63,571 nt of DNA from an uncultured Clostridia bacterium (GTDB taxonomy: Bacteria > Bacillota > Clostridia > Oscillospirales > CAG-272): the NCBI GenBank assembly GCA_945929845.1, contig CAMEON010000005.1, positions 1 through 63,571 of the forward strand. Reading direction: 5' to 3'. The translations under genes and the position numbers were made by a program. Positions within the stretch are counted from its first letter, which is position 1; the number at the start of each line of letters is the position of its first letter. The notes under the pieces are model-generated. The model had not been told where the DNA came from. It saw only the letters and a list, made by a program, of their open reading frames with translations, and ran no database searches. Positions 26,559-34,319 of the stretch are shown in pieces.

Positions 26559-28073
26559 ATGAAGAAAAGATGGAGAATTCTGTCGTCTGTGCTGGCCTGC
26601 CTGATGCTGACAGGCTCCCTTGTCGCCTGTGGCAACAACACGGAAGGCTCTACGGACACTTTGACCAACAGCACGGTGTCGGAGGTGGAGACCCAGGAGC
26701 TGAAGGACTGGTTGCCGGATGATCTGAACTACAACGGGGATGAGATCACCATCATCAGCCGGTACCGGGAAGGCTGGACCTCCGGCGAGATCAGCGTGGA
26801 GAAAAGCAATGGCGAGCCGGTCAATGATGCCGTGTATGAGCGGAATCTGGTGGTACAGGATCGACTGGGCGTCGTCATTACAAGTATTGAGGATAAGAAC
26901 GCCGACCAGAACACCGTGGTCAACCTGGTGAAGAAGGCAGTGCAAACCGAAAGTGATGAGTATGATATTCTGGCCTGCGCCTGCTACCTCATGCTCAATG
27001 AGAGCCTGAGCGGCACCTTTGCCAACCTGCGGAATGCGGAGTATCTGGACTTCAGCAAGCCCTGGTGGTCTCAGGGCTTCAATGAAGTGGTGGAGTACCA
27101 GGGCCTGCAGTACGGCGTGACCGGTGCGGCCCTCCTGTCCATGTACCGCTTTGCCTTTGTCACGCTGTTCAATAAGCGGCTGTTCGACGAGGCGGGCATC
27201 AGCTACCCGTATGACAATGTGCGGAACGGCTCCTGGACGCTGGACTATCAGACCAGCATCCTGACCACCTTCCACCGGGATAACGGGAACGGCACACAGG
27301 ACACCGTCGGCGATGTGTACGGCTTGACCACCGGCTCCTACATCAGTGTGGATCCGTACTGGAGCGCCTGCGATGTGCCCATCCTGGCCAAGGACGAGTA
27401 CGGCGAGTATCAGTTTGTGTTCGATATGGAACGCCTGCATTCCGTCTGTGATAAGCTGATGACCATGTTCTATGGCAGTGACAATGCCACCTATGTGTGG
27501 CCGAACGGCGCACTGGACGCCGAGCAGGAGGACATCCGGGATATGTTTGCCGACGGGAACGCCGCCATGGCTACCATGCGCCTGCTGGAACTGGAATCCG
27601 CTGTGATGCGGGACATGCGCGATGAGTATGGTGTATTGCCCATGCCCAAGTTCGACGAGACACAGACCCAGTATAAGACACTGCTCCACGACCAGTTTAC
27701 CGTGCTGGCTGTGCCGACAACCATTGGTGACGACCGACTGACGGAGTTGAGTGCCGTCATGGAGGCTTTGGGCAGTGAGAGCTACAAGCGGGTGAAGCCG
27801 GCCTACTACGACACCACCCTGCGGGCCAAGCTGGTCAAGGATCCGGATTCTGTCGAGATGATGGATATCATATTTGACAATGTCTACATTGATGCGGGCA
27901 TCATTTACACTTCCGCCCTGTCCAGCTTCCATGACGCATTCCGGGGCATCATGACAAACAAGGACAAGGGCAATACTGTCACCTCGACCTATAAAACAAC
28001 GGCAAAACAGGCGCAGACTGCCCTGAACCGTATGGCAAAGAAACTGAATAAGCTGGTGGAGAAGGACGGGTGA
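26559..28073 (+). CDS. Extracellular solute-binding lipoprotein (ABC sugar type), orphan
   Basis: The 504-residue protein starts MKKRWRILS; this ATG has AGGAGG upstream, unlike the in-frame codons before it. The lipobox LVAC places the lipidated Cys at about residue 24. The rest fits family 1 solute-binding proteins: ITIISRY near residue 55, EYDILACACYLML near 145, and long aromatic-rich helices. Such proteins deliver oligosaccharides to an ABC permease. No permease or ATPase gene is in the window, so the partner must be encoded elsewhere. A strong promoter drives it, and xpt follows 75 bases later without an evident terminator. Confidence 0.82.
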   Translation: MKKRWRILSSVLACLMLTGSLVACGNNTEGSTDTLTNSTVSEVETQELKDWLPDDLNYNGDEITIISRYREGWTSGEISVEKSNGEPVNDAVYERNLVVQDRLGVVITSIEDKNADQNTVVNLVKKAVQTESDEYDILACACYLMLNESLSGTFANLRNAEYLDFSKPWWSQGFNEVVEYQGLQYGVTGAALLSMYRFAFVTLFNKRLFDEAGISYPYDNVRNGSWTLDYQTSILTTFHRDNGNGTQDTVGDVYGLTTGSYISVDPYWSACDVPILAKDEYGEYQFVFDMERLHSVCDKLMTMFYGSDNATYVWPNGALDAEQEDIRDMFADGNAAMATMRLLELESAVMRDMRDEYGVLPMPKFDETQTQYKTLLHDQFTVLAVPTTIGDDRLTELSAVMEALGSESYKRVKPAYYDTTLRAKLVKDPDSVEMMDIIFDNVYIDAGIIYTSALSSFHDAFRGIMTNKDKGNTVTSTYKTTAKQAQTALNRMAKKLNKLVEKDG

Positions 28074-28148
28074 GCCATCACCCATCCCCGCTTTCGTACC
28101 CTGTAGCCGGAAAAGGCAGACACAGATAATCATAAGGAGAGTTTTTTC

Positions 28149-28727
28149 ATGAAACTGATGGAAGACCGCATCCGTAAGGATGGCATTATTGAAAACGGGG
28201 ATGTGTTGAAGGTGGGGAGCTTCCTCAACCAACAGATCGATGTGGACTTTATCCGGACATGCGGGCAGGAATTCTACCGCCTGTTCGGCGGTGAGCAGTC
28301 GGGGGTGACAAAGATCCTGACCGTGGAGGCCTCCGGTATCGGTCTTGCCTGCCTGTGCGCCATCCCCTTCGGCGTGCCGGTGGTCTTCGCCAAGAAGTCA
28401 AAGTCCAACAATATCAGCGGGGAGGTCTACACGGCCCCGGTGTACTCCTTCACTCACGGGACGACATACACCGTCATGATTCCCAAGTCCCTCCTGTCCC
28501 CCGGGGACAGGGTGCTGTTCATCGACGACTTCCTGGCTCGGGGTGCCGCCCTGGAGGGGCTTGCGGACATATGCCATGCGGCAGGAGCCACCGTGGTGGG
28601 CGCAGGCATCTTTGTAGAGAAAACATACCAGGGCGGCGGCGAGGCCCTGCGGAAGCGGGGCATCCGGGTGGAGTCCCTGGCCCGCATCCGCTCCATGAGC
28701 CCGGAGGAAGGGGTGCAGTTCTGCTGA
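28149..28727 (+). CDS. xpt: Xanthine phosphoribosyltransferase
   Basis: This 192-residue enzyme converts xanthine and PRPP to XMP in purine salvage. The PRPP loop VLFIDDFLARG lies at residues 122-132, and the N-terminal KVGSFLNQQID and the middle FAKKSKSNN are typical of Xpt. ATAAGGAG precedes the start by ten bases. In Bacillus and relatives xpt is often under a purine riboswitch; the 75 bases upstream here are too short and show no such fold. It follows the lipoprotein gene and ends before a GC-rich hairpin. Cytoplasmic and full-length. Confidence 0.92.
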   Translation: MKLMEDRIRKDGIIENGDVLKVGSFLNQQIDVDFIRTCGQEFYRLFGGEQSGVTKILTVEASGIGLACLCAIPFGVPVVFAKKSKSNNISGEVYTAPVYSFTHGTTYTVMIPKSLLSPGDRVLFIDDFLARGAALEGLADICHAAGATVVGAGIFVEKTYQGGGEALRKRGIRVESLARIRSMSPEEGVQFC

Positions 28728-28844
28728 GCGGGACTGGTGAAAAAAACGGGTGCACAGAGGGGTGCATCCGCTTTCAGTCTGTATGACTTTCGTGATAGTC
28801 AGGGCATTTCAGAGAGGAGAAACTCTTTCTGTACATATACTTTC

Positions 28845-28876
28845 GGAGGGAACCAGAACCGGTTCCCTCCTTTCGA
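28845..28876 (+). terminator. Rho-independent terminator downstream of xpt
   Basis: GGAGGGAACC and GGTTCCCTCC pair over 10 bases around a short AGAACC loop, followed by TTTCG. It is about 120 bases after xpt; the T-run is short, so efficiency is uncertain. The 28728-28932 gap holds nothing else recognisable. Confidence 0.65.
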
Positions 28877-28932
28877 TTCCCGCACGCATGAACGGCACAG
28901 GCTACGGCGCAGGGGCTTTCGGTCAGACTTGC

Positions 28933-29898
28933 TCACGCCTCCATGATTGCCAGAACCCGTTTCAGCTTCTCCCGCACCCTTTCTTCGGCGGGGACGAGAG
29001 GCAGGCGCAGGGCATCCTGGCACAGACCCAGCATGGAAAGCGCCGCCTTGACCGGAATGGGATTGACATCGGCAAACAGCGCATCGCACAGCGGAAGCAG
29101 CTCTGCCTGGATCCGGGTCGCCGTGGCGGTGTCTCCCTCCCGAAAGGCCTGGCACATCCGGCTGACCTTCCCCGGGTACAGGTTGGACACCACGGAGATG
29201 ACACCCCGGCCGCCCAAGGACATAAGGGGAACGGTCATGTCATCGTTGCCGGAATACAGGGGCAGACTGTCTCCGCAAAGCCCCGCCACACGGGCGGCGA
29301 AATCCACCTGCCCGGAGGCCTCCTTCAGCCCGACGATCCGGGGGTGGGCGGCAAGAGCCGCACAGACCTCCACCGGCAGGCGGCATCCGGTGCGGGAGGG
29401 CACATGGTACAGGATGATGGGAAGGGAAACGGCATCGGCAATGGCGGTGTAGTGCGCCACCAGCCCGGCGGGGGATGCCTTGTTGTAGTAGGGCGTGACC
29501 ACCAACAGCCCGTCACAGCCCACCTTCTCCGCCATCCGGGACAGGGCGATGGCCCGGAGCGTGTTGTTGCTCCCGGTGCCGGCAATGACCGGGATGGACT
29601 TCTGCATTGCCTTGCCGTCAGCACCGGCATCTCCCCGCCGGGCGGCCCTGGCCTCGGACACGGCGATGGAGAACAGATTCCTCTTTTCCTCATCGGTCAG
29701 GGTAGGGGATTCCCCGGTGGTGCCGCACACGATCAGCGCATCGGCTCCCCCGGCTATCTGACGGCGCACCAGGCGGGTGAATGCTTCATAATCCACGGCA
29801 GGGGGCGTGTAGTCGCCGCCGGAGGCCGGGGATGACTTCATGGGGGTCACAAGGGCAGTGCCACAGCCCTCAAACAGGAGCGGATGGGTATGTTCCAT
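28933..29898 (-). CDS. dapA: 4-hydroxy-tetrahydrodipicolinate synthase
   Basis: The 321-residue enzyme condenses pyruvate and aspartate semialdehyde, the first committed step of lysine and diaminopimelate synthesis. GTALVTPM near the start, CGTTGESPTL (the TTGE motif, about residue 60), YHVPSRTG with the catalytic Tyr and Arg, and GLKEASG with the Schiff-base Lys are all present. It is about 30 residues longer than usual because of a Ser/Gly/Pro loop after strand 1 (residues 22-33) and an Arg/Asp/Ala-rich insertion near 85-100. The ribosome site is weak: AGGAT directly abuts the ATG. No other lysine gene is adjacent. Confidence 0.92.
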   Translation of the reverse strand: MEHTHPLLFEGCGTALVTPMKSSPASGGDYTPPAVDYEAFTRLVRRQIAGGADALIVCGTTGESPTLTDEEKRNLFSIAVSEARAARRGDAGADGKAMQKSIPVIAGTGSNNTLRAIALSRMAEKVGCDGLLVVTPYYNKASPAGLVAHYTAIADAVSLPIILYHVPSRTGCRLPVEVCAALAAHPRIVGLKEASGQVDFAARVAGLCGDSLPLYSGNDDMTVPLMSLGGRGVISVVSNLYPGKVSRMCQAFREGDTATATRIQAELLPLCDALFADVNPIPVKAALSMLGLCQDALRLPLVPAEERVREKLKRVLAIMEA

Positions 29899-30092
29899 AT
29901 CCTATTGACCGTAGCCTGCGCTTTGCGTAGGCTTCCTTTCATGGAAATGTTCGTCAGACAAGGGGCGGACTTCCGGGGCTTTCTGATATCCTGGGGAGGC
30001 GGTTCTGCTGTCTTCTGTAAAAACAACGCTGGTTCTCCGGAAAAGAGACGGCAAAAACATAGCAGAACGCACCGAAACATACACAATACACA

Positions 30093-30212
30093 TTTTTGAA
30101 AGTTCTTGGGGGTCTGCATGCACTGGCAACATCCGGCATCGCCGGTGGAGCCAGTGCTGTTCTTCTCAAGAAGCCCCCAGGCGTTCTCCCGTGCCCTACC
30201 TGAACTGTAACC
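30093..30212 (-). repeat. Interspersed hairpin repeat, family B, copy 2
   Basis: Read on the minus strand it begins GGTTACAGTTCAGGTAGGG, continues with GAACGCCTGGGGGCTTCTTG and ends CCCCCAAGAACTTTCAAAAA. It carries the GCACTGGC/GCCAGTGC hairpin also found in copy 3, but lacks the second hairpin (GAAGTTTGCC) of copies 1 and 3. It fills the divergent dapA-queA gap. No dapA promoter could be identified. Confidence 0.8.
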
Positions 30213-30250
30213 ATCCCCCGGAACTTGTTGAAAGTTTATTCGGAAAGCCC

Positions 30251-30279
30251 TTGCAATTCGGCGGAATATGATATATAAT
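30251..30279 (+). promoter_or_regulatory. Promoter of queA
   Basis: TTGCAA (30251-30256) and TATAAT (30274-30279) are 17 bases apart. It begins about 40 bases after the end of the family B repeat. Confidence 0.75.
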
Positions 30280-30388
30280 ATATGCGGATGATACAAACTG
30301 CCGAAATCCGTCGTCTGACACCCCAGTATATGCGGCAAGGGGTGCCGTGGCGCAGGCGGATGAGGCAGAAAGCGGAAAGGAACTGTCC

Positions 30389-31468
30389 ATGAGCCAACCC
30401 ATACTCAACCGGCGTATTGATACCGACCTGAAGACCTCCGACTTTGCCTATGATCTGCCCCCGGAGCTGATCGCCCAACACCCCACCGAGCGGCGGGATG
30501 CCTCCCGGCTGATGGTGCTGAATCGGGCGGACGGCAGTCTGGCTCACAGGCATTTCTACGATATTGTGGAGTACCTGAACCCCGGCGATGTGCTGGTCAT
30601 CAACGACTCCAAGGTGATCCCCGCCCGGCTGTACGGCCACGCCGAGGGAAGGGAGGAGGCTGCACTGGAGTTGCTTTTGCTCCGGCAGAGGGAGCTGGAC
30701 ACCTGGGAGTGCCTGGTCAAACCGGGCAAGCGTGCCCGTGTGGGCTCCCGGTGCGTGTTCGGGGGCGGCATACTGACCGGGGAGGTGGTGGACATCGTGG
30801 AGGAAGGGAACCGGCTCATCCGTTTCTCCTTTGACCACGGGAAGTATGAGAATATATACAACATCCTCCATGAGATCGGACTGATGCCTCTGCCTCCCTA
30901 CATCACGGAGCAGTTGCAGGATAACGACCGCTACCAGACCGTGTACGCCAAGGAGGAAGGCTCTGCCGCCGCCCCCACCGCCGGACTGCACTTTACCAAG
31001 GAACTGCTGGAGACCCTGAAACAGAAGGGCGTCGCCATCGCCCCGGTCATGCTCCATGTGGGACTGGGCACCTTCCGCCCGGTCAAGGAGACCAACATCA
31101 CAGACCATGTCATGCACACGGAGTTCTTCTCGGTTCCGGCGGAATCCGCAGACAGGATCAACGCCTGCCGGGCCGCCGGGGGGCGGGTGGTCTGCGTGGG
31201 CACGACCTCCTGCCGGACGCTGGAGTCAGCGGCGGCGGAGGACGGCACCGTCCGGGCCATGTCCGGGGACACCGGCATATTCATCTATCCGGGATACCGC
31301 TTCAAGGCCACGGACTGCCTCATCACCAACTTCCACCTGCCGGAGAGCACCCTGCTCATGCTGGTCTCCGCATTCTACAGCAGGGAAAAGATCATGGAGG
31401 CCTACCGGGAGGCGGTGAAGGAAAGGTATCGGTTCTTCTCTTTCGGGGATGCTTGCCTGATCCTGTGA
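30389..31468 (+). CDS. queA: S-adenosylmethionine:tRNA ribosyltransferase-isomerase
   Basis: The 359-residue enzyme transfers and rearranges the ribose of SAM onto preQ1-tRNA to give epoxyqueuosine. Family blocks are FAYDLPPELIAQHP near residue 12, the RDASRLMVL strand, GDVLVINDSKVIPARL near 65, the AAPTAGLHFT motif and NFHLPESTLLMLVSAF near the C-terminus. MSQPILN is preferred as start because AAAGGAAC lies seven bases upstream. It has its own promoter. The rest of the queuosine pathway is not in view. Length and motifs look intact. Confidence 0.95.
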   Translation: MSQPILNRRIDTDLKTSDFAYDLPPELIAQHPTERRDASRLMVLNRADGSLAHRHFYDIVEYLNPGDVLVINDSKVIPARLYGHAEGREEAALELLLLRQRELDTWECLVKPGKRARVGSRCVFGGGILTGEVVDIVEEGNRLIRFSFDHGKYENIYNILHEIGLMPLPPYITEQLQDNDRYQTVYAKEEGSAAAPTAGLHFTKELLETLKQKGVAIAPVMLHVGLGTFRPVKETNITDHVMHTEFFSVPAESADRINACRAAGGRVVCVGTTSCRTLESAAAEDGTVRAMSGDTGIFIYPGYRFKATDCLITNFHLPESTLLMLVSAFYSREKIMEAYREAVKERYRFFSFGDACLIL

Positions 31469-31473
31469 TACCA

Positions 31474-31483
31474 ATCGGTTGTA
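31474..31483. repeat. Left 10-bp direct repeat flanking the DUF4160/DUF2442 module
   Basis: ATCGGTTGTA occurs here, just after queA, and again in the same orientation at 32351-32360, just after the DUF2442-HTH gene. The pair brackets the lower-GC module and could be a target-site duplication or an attachment core; chance is possible. Confidence 0.45.
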
Positions 31484-31559
31484 GATACACAGGATGTTTA
31501 CTGTGCGTTGCCCCCTTTCATTTCCAGCAGTAAGAGCCGGATGAACTTCCTGAATGCAG

Positions 31560-31588
31560 TTGACAGAATCACGATACCGTGATATAAT
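31560..31588 (+). promoter_or_regulatory. Promoter of the DUF4160/DUF2442 module
   Basis: TTGACA (31560-31565) and TATAAT (31583-31588) have an ideal 17-base spacer. The leader to the first gene is about 30 bases. Confidence 0.88.
31568..31583. promoter_or_regulatory. Palindromic operator candidate inside the promoter spacer
   Basis: ATCACG-ATAC-CGTGAT is a perfect 6-bp inverted repeat placed exactly between -35 and -10 and touching the first base of the -10. Binding here would exclude RNA polymerase. The HTH part of the second gene is the natural candidate binder. Confidence 0.65.
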
Positions 31589-31626
31589 AGGATCAGAGAG
31601 AAAAAGCAAAATAGGGGGGAATGAAA

Positions 31627-31881
31627 ATGCCCGTATTGTCGAGATTCTACGGTATCACCATCAGAATGTACTTTTTGCAAAGCGAGCACAATCCGCCACA
31701 TATCCATGCCATTTATAACGATGATGTGGCGGCCATAGATTTTATGACAGGCCGGGTGCTGGAAGGGCACCTTCCCAACAAGGCCATGAGTATGGTGCAG
31801 GAATGGATCTCCCTGCATAAAGGTGCTTTGATGGAGATCTGGGAAACGCAGGAGTTCAAGGAGATCCCGCCACTTGAGTGA
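31627..31881 (+). CDS. DUF4160 protein, putative toxin-like partner
   Basis: This 84-residue protein begins MPVLSRFYGITIRMYF. That start is chosen because GGGGGA is six bases upstream and DUF4160 proteins usually begin MPxISRF; an in-frame ATG two codons earlier would leave no spacing. The family signature NPPHIHAIYND, then DFMTGRVLEGHLPNKA and a C-terminal helix with EWISLHK are all present. DUF4160 genes commonly sit next to DUF2442 genes and the pair has been predicted to be a toxin-antitoxin system, but the biochemical activity is not established. The GC content is visibly lower than in the flanking housekeeping genes. It is the first gene of a two-gene operon. Confidence 0.8.
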   Translation: MPVLSRFYGITIRMYFLQSEHNPPHIHAIYNDDVAAIDFMTGRVLEGHLPNKAMSMVQEWISLHKGALMEIWETQEFKEIPPLE

Positions 31882-31896
31882 GAAGGAGGTAAGGAT

Positions 31897-32337
31897 ATGT
31901 TTCACAAGATCAAGAATGTATCTGCGCTCCCTGAGTACAGGCTTTCCGTCCAGTTTTCGGAGGGTGTCACCAAAATTTACGATGTGAAGCCATTGTTCAC
32001 AAAAATACCTGCTTTCACAAGACTGGAAGCACATCCGGGTGAATTTCCCTGTGTATCGGTAGATACCGGCGGATACGGCATTGTTTGGGACGATAACCTT
32101 GACCTTTCCTGTGATGAGCTTTGGGAGAATGGCGTGCGGATGGATACTCCGTTTGACGGACTGATGGCTTTCAGTGATGCAACGGAGCTTTGGGGTCTGA
32201 ACGAAAGCACCTTGCGCAAAGCCATTGCCTACGGAAAACTGGTCAATGGCGTTGATGTCTGCAAATTTGGCAAACAGTGGGTGGTTTCCGTTGCAGCGAT
32301 GAAAAGGGAGTACGGAGAAAAACCAAAACCCGTGTAG
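31897..32337 (+). CDS. DUF2442 protein fused to a helix-turn-helix domain, putative antitoxin
   Basis: The 146-residue protein has an N-terminal DUF2442 domain (about 1-85; YRLSVQFSEGVTKIYDV, GYGIVWDDNLDLSCDELW). A C-terminal domain (about 88-142) reads like an excisionase-type helix-turn-helix: DATELWGLNESTLRKAI, then GKLVNGVDVCKFGKQWVV, a wing, and a terminal basic tail. Standalone DUF2442 proteins usually end near residue 85, so this is a fusion that would give the partner a DNA-binding arm. AAGGAGG lies before the ATG, 15 bases after the DUF4160 stop. A self-repressing antitoxin role is inferred from the palindrome in the shared promoter. Confidence 0.72.
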   Translation: MFHKIKNVSALPEYRLSVQFSEGVTKIYDVKPLFTKIPAFTRLEAHPGEFPCVSVDTGGYGIVWDDNLDLSCDELWENGVRMDTPFDGLMAFSDATELWGLNESTLRKAIAYGKLVNGVDVCKFGKQWVVSVAAMKREYGEKPKPV

Positions 32338-32350
32338 TCCGTTCACGCAG

Positions 32351-32360
32351 ATCGGTTGTA
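32351..32360. repeat. Right 10-bp direct repeat flanking the DUF4160/DUF2442 module
   Basis: Second copy of ATCGGTTGTA, same orientation as the one at 31474-31483, starting 14 bases after the DUF2442-HTH stop codon. Confidence 0.45.
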
Positions 32361-32447
32361 CAGTATACCGGTCGGCAGGCTTTTCATACCTTCATACCAT
32401 ACTCTTCGGAGAAAGATACAGATCGGATACAGAAAGGAACAACAATC

Positions 32448-33269
32448 ATGAAAAATCAGATCATCATGCTAAACACAGTCACAGGTGGCCAGATGAACAG
32501 CTTCATCATCACCACCGACGATGGCAAGGTCATCGTCATGGACGGCGGCTTCAATCAGGATGCAGACAACCTGATCGACTGGCTGAAAAAGCTGACAGGT
32601 CAGGAAGTACCCCATGTGGACGCCTGGTTCTTCAGCCATCCCCACCTGGATCACATCTCGGCCTTTGTCCAGATCATGGAGACCAAGCCGGAGGCTTTGG
32701 ATGTGGAGAGAGTATACTACAATTTCCCCTCCCTCCAGTACCTGGCCGCCGAGGAACCCAACGAGATCACCCCGGTTCGATTCTACAAGATCATGCCCAC
32801 CTTCGCCGAGAAGTGCGTCATCATCTCAGCCGGCGATGTGTATGACATCGGCCATGCCCACATTGAGGTGCTCTGCTCCCCCAGCCCGGAGTACAGGCAC
32901 AATGTGTTCAACAACGCCTCCTGCGTGCTGATGCTGACCCTGGGTGGCAAGAAGACCCTGTTCTTAGGGGATGCCGGCCGGGAAGAGGGAGAAAAGATGC
33001 TCCGGATGTATGCCGGCACCGATAAGCTGAAGGCGGACTATGTGCAGATGGCTCACCACGGACAGAACGGGGTGGAGAAGGACTTCTACGAGGCGGTGGC
33101 TCCCACCGGCTGCCTGTGGTGCACACCCCGGTGGCTGTGGGAGAACAACGCCGGAAAGGGGTATAATACCCACATCTTCAAGACCATCGAAGTGCGGGGC
33201 TGGATGGAGGAGCTGGGTGTCAAGGAGCACTACATCCTGATGAACGGCGTGCAGACCCTGGAGCTGTGA
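32448..33269 (+). CDS. Metallo-beta-lactamase-fold hydrolase
   Basis: The 273-residue protein starts MKNQIIMLN, with AAAGGAAC eleven bases upstream. It has the HxHxDH zinc motif as SHPHLDH (His64, His66, Asp68, His69), followed by FLGDAGREEGEKML (metal Asp) and QMAHHGQNG (His). This arrangement is close to ComEC-like or small secreted-type MBL proteins, but the absence of a signal peptide or membrane segment puts it in the cytoplasm. The substrate is unknown. It is followed by miaA with 16 bases between, so the two are probably transcribed together, though a functional link is not evident. Confidence 0.8.
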   Translation: MKNQIIMLNTVTGGQMNSFIITTDDGKVIVMDGGFNQDADNLIDWLKKLTGQEVPHVDAWFFSHPHLDHISAFVQIMETKPEALDVERVYYNFPSLQYLAAEEPNEITPVRFYKIMPTFAEKCVIISAGDVYDIGHAHIEVLCSPSPEYRHNVFNNASCVLMLTLGGKKTLFLGDAGREEGEKMLRMYAGTDKLKADYVQMAHHGQNGVEKDFYEAVAPTGCLWCTPRWLWENNAGKGYNTHIFKTIEVRGWMEELGVKEHYILMNGVQTLEL

Positions 33270-33285
33270 CGGATGCCCGGCAGGA

Positions 33286-34257
33286 ATGAACGGTGAACTG
33301 AACCAAAAGCCAAGGATCCTTGCCGTGGTGGGCTGTACCGCCGGGGGCAAGACCGCCCTGACCGTGGAGCTGGCCCGGCGGCACGGGGGGGAGGTTGTCT
33401 CCTGTGACTCCATGCAGATCTACAGGGGCATGGACATCGGCACCGCCAAACCGGATGCGGCGGAGCAGGCCGGCATTCCCCACTGGATGCTGGATGTGGC
33501 CGACCCGGCTGACCCCGGGGGCTACTCCTGCGCCGACTATGTCCGGGATGCCGGGGCGGCGGTGCGGGACATCCTGTCCCGGGGGAAACTGCCCATCCTG
33601 TGCGGGGGGACTGGCCTGTATTTGGATGCGTTCCTGCGGGGAGGCACCTTTGCGGTGACAGAAACCGATTCCGCCCTGCGGGGGGAGCTGACTGCCATAG
33701 CCAATCGGGAAGGGCCGGAGGCACTCCATGCCATGCTGGCCGAGGTTGACCCGGAGAGTGCGGCGGCCATCCATCCCCACAATGTCAAGCGGGTGATCCG
33801 GGCATTGGAGATCTACCGCACCACCGGGCGGAAAAAGAGTCAGCTGGATATAGAGTCCCGGACAGCGCCGTCCCCCTGGGATGCCCTTGTGGTGGGACTC
33901 CGGTACAACGACCGGGCCATCCTGTACCGCCGTATCGACCGCCGGGTGGATGCCATGCTGGCCGGGGGACTGGTGGAGGAGACACGCCGCCTGCGGCAGG
34001 CGGGGATCTTCGATGTGTGCAGTACCGCCGCCCAGGCCATCGGGTATAAGGAGCTTTTCCCCTACCTGGACGGGGAGATGACGCTGGAGGAGGCGGCCGG
34101 GGTGCTCAAGACAGCCACCCGCCGCTATGCCAAGCGGCAGATCACCTGGTTTTCGGCCAGGGACTATGTGCACTGGGTGGACGCAGATAGCCCTGATGGG
34201 GAACGAGATTTTGAAGATATTGTAAACAATGTGGAAAAACTCTTTTCTGATCCGTGA
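33286..34257 (+). CDS. miaA: tRNA dimethylallyltransferase
   Basis: The 323-residue enzyme adds an isopentenyl group to A37 of tRNAs reading UNN codons. The P-loop is GCTAGGKT (residues 16-23), followed by SCDSMQIYRGMDIGTAKP, the GGTGLYLDAFL substrate loop and a C-terminal QAIGYKEL then RRYAKRQITWF. It follows the MBL-fold gene by 16 bases; no clear Shine-Dalgarno stronger than CGGCAGGAA is seen. Length and motifs are normal. It opens the housekeeping run to the HlyD-like, yggS and sepF genes. Confidence 0.94.
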   Translation: MNGELNQKPRILAVVGCTAGGKTALTVELARRHGGEVVSCDSMQIYRGMDIGTAKPDAAEQAGIPHWMLDVADPADPGGYSCADYVRDAGAAVRDILSRGKLPILCGGTGLYLDAFLRGGTFAVTETDSALRGELTAIANREGPEALHAMLAEVDPESAAAIHPHNVKRVIRALEIYRTTGRKKSQLDIESRTAPSPWDALVVGLRYNDRAILYRRIDRRVDAMLAGGLVEETRRLRQAGIFDVCSTAAQAIGYKELFPYLDGEMTLEEAAGVLKTATRRYAKRQITWFSARDYVHWVDADSPDGERDFEDIVNNVEKLFSDP

Positions 34258-34319
34258 AAATGTGGTATACTATCCGGTAACGGCAGAAAGAAGGCGTACC
34301 TGTGCGGGGAGGGACGGTC

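Noticed and set aside
28074..28148. Purine riboswitch before xpt
   Set aside because: The gap is about 75 bases, lacks the conserved purine aptamer core and has no terminator hairpin.
34243..34271. Promoter before the HlyD-like gene (TATACT at 34266)
   Set aside because: The -10 is reasonable but there is no acceptable -35 at 16-18 bases and no extended -10.
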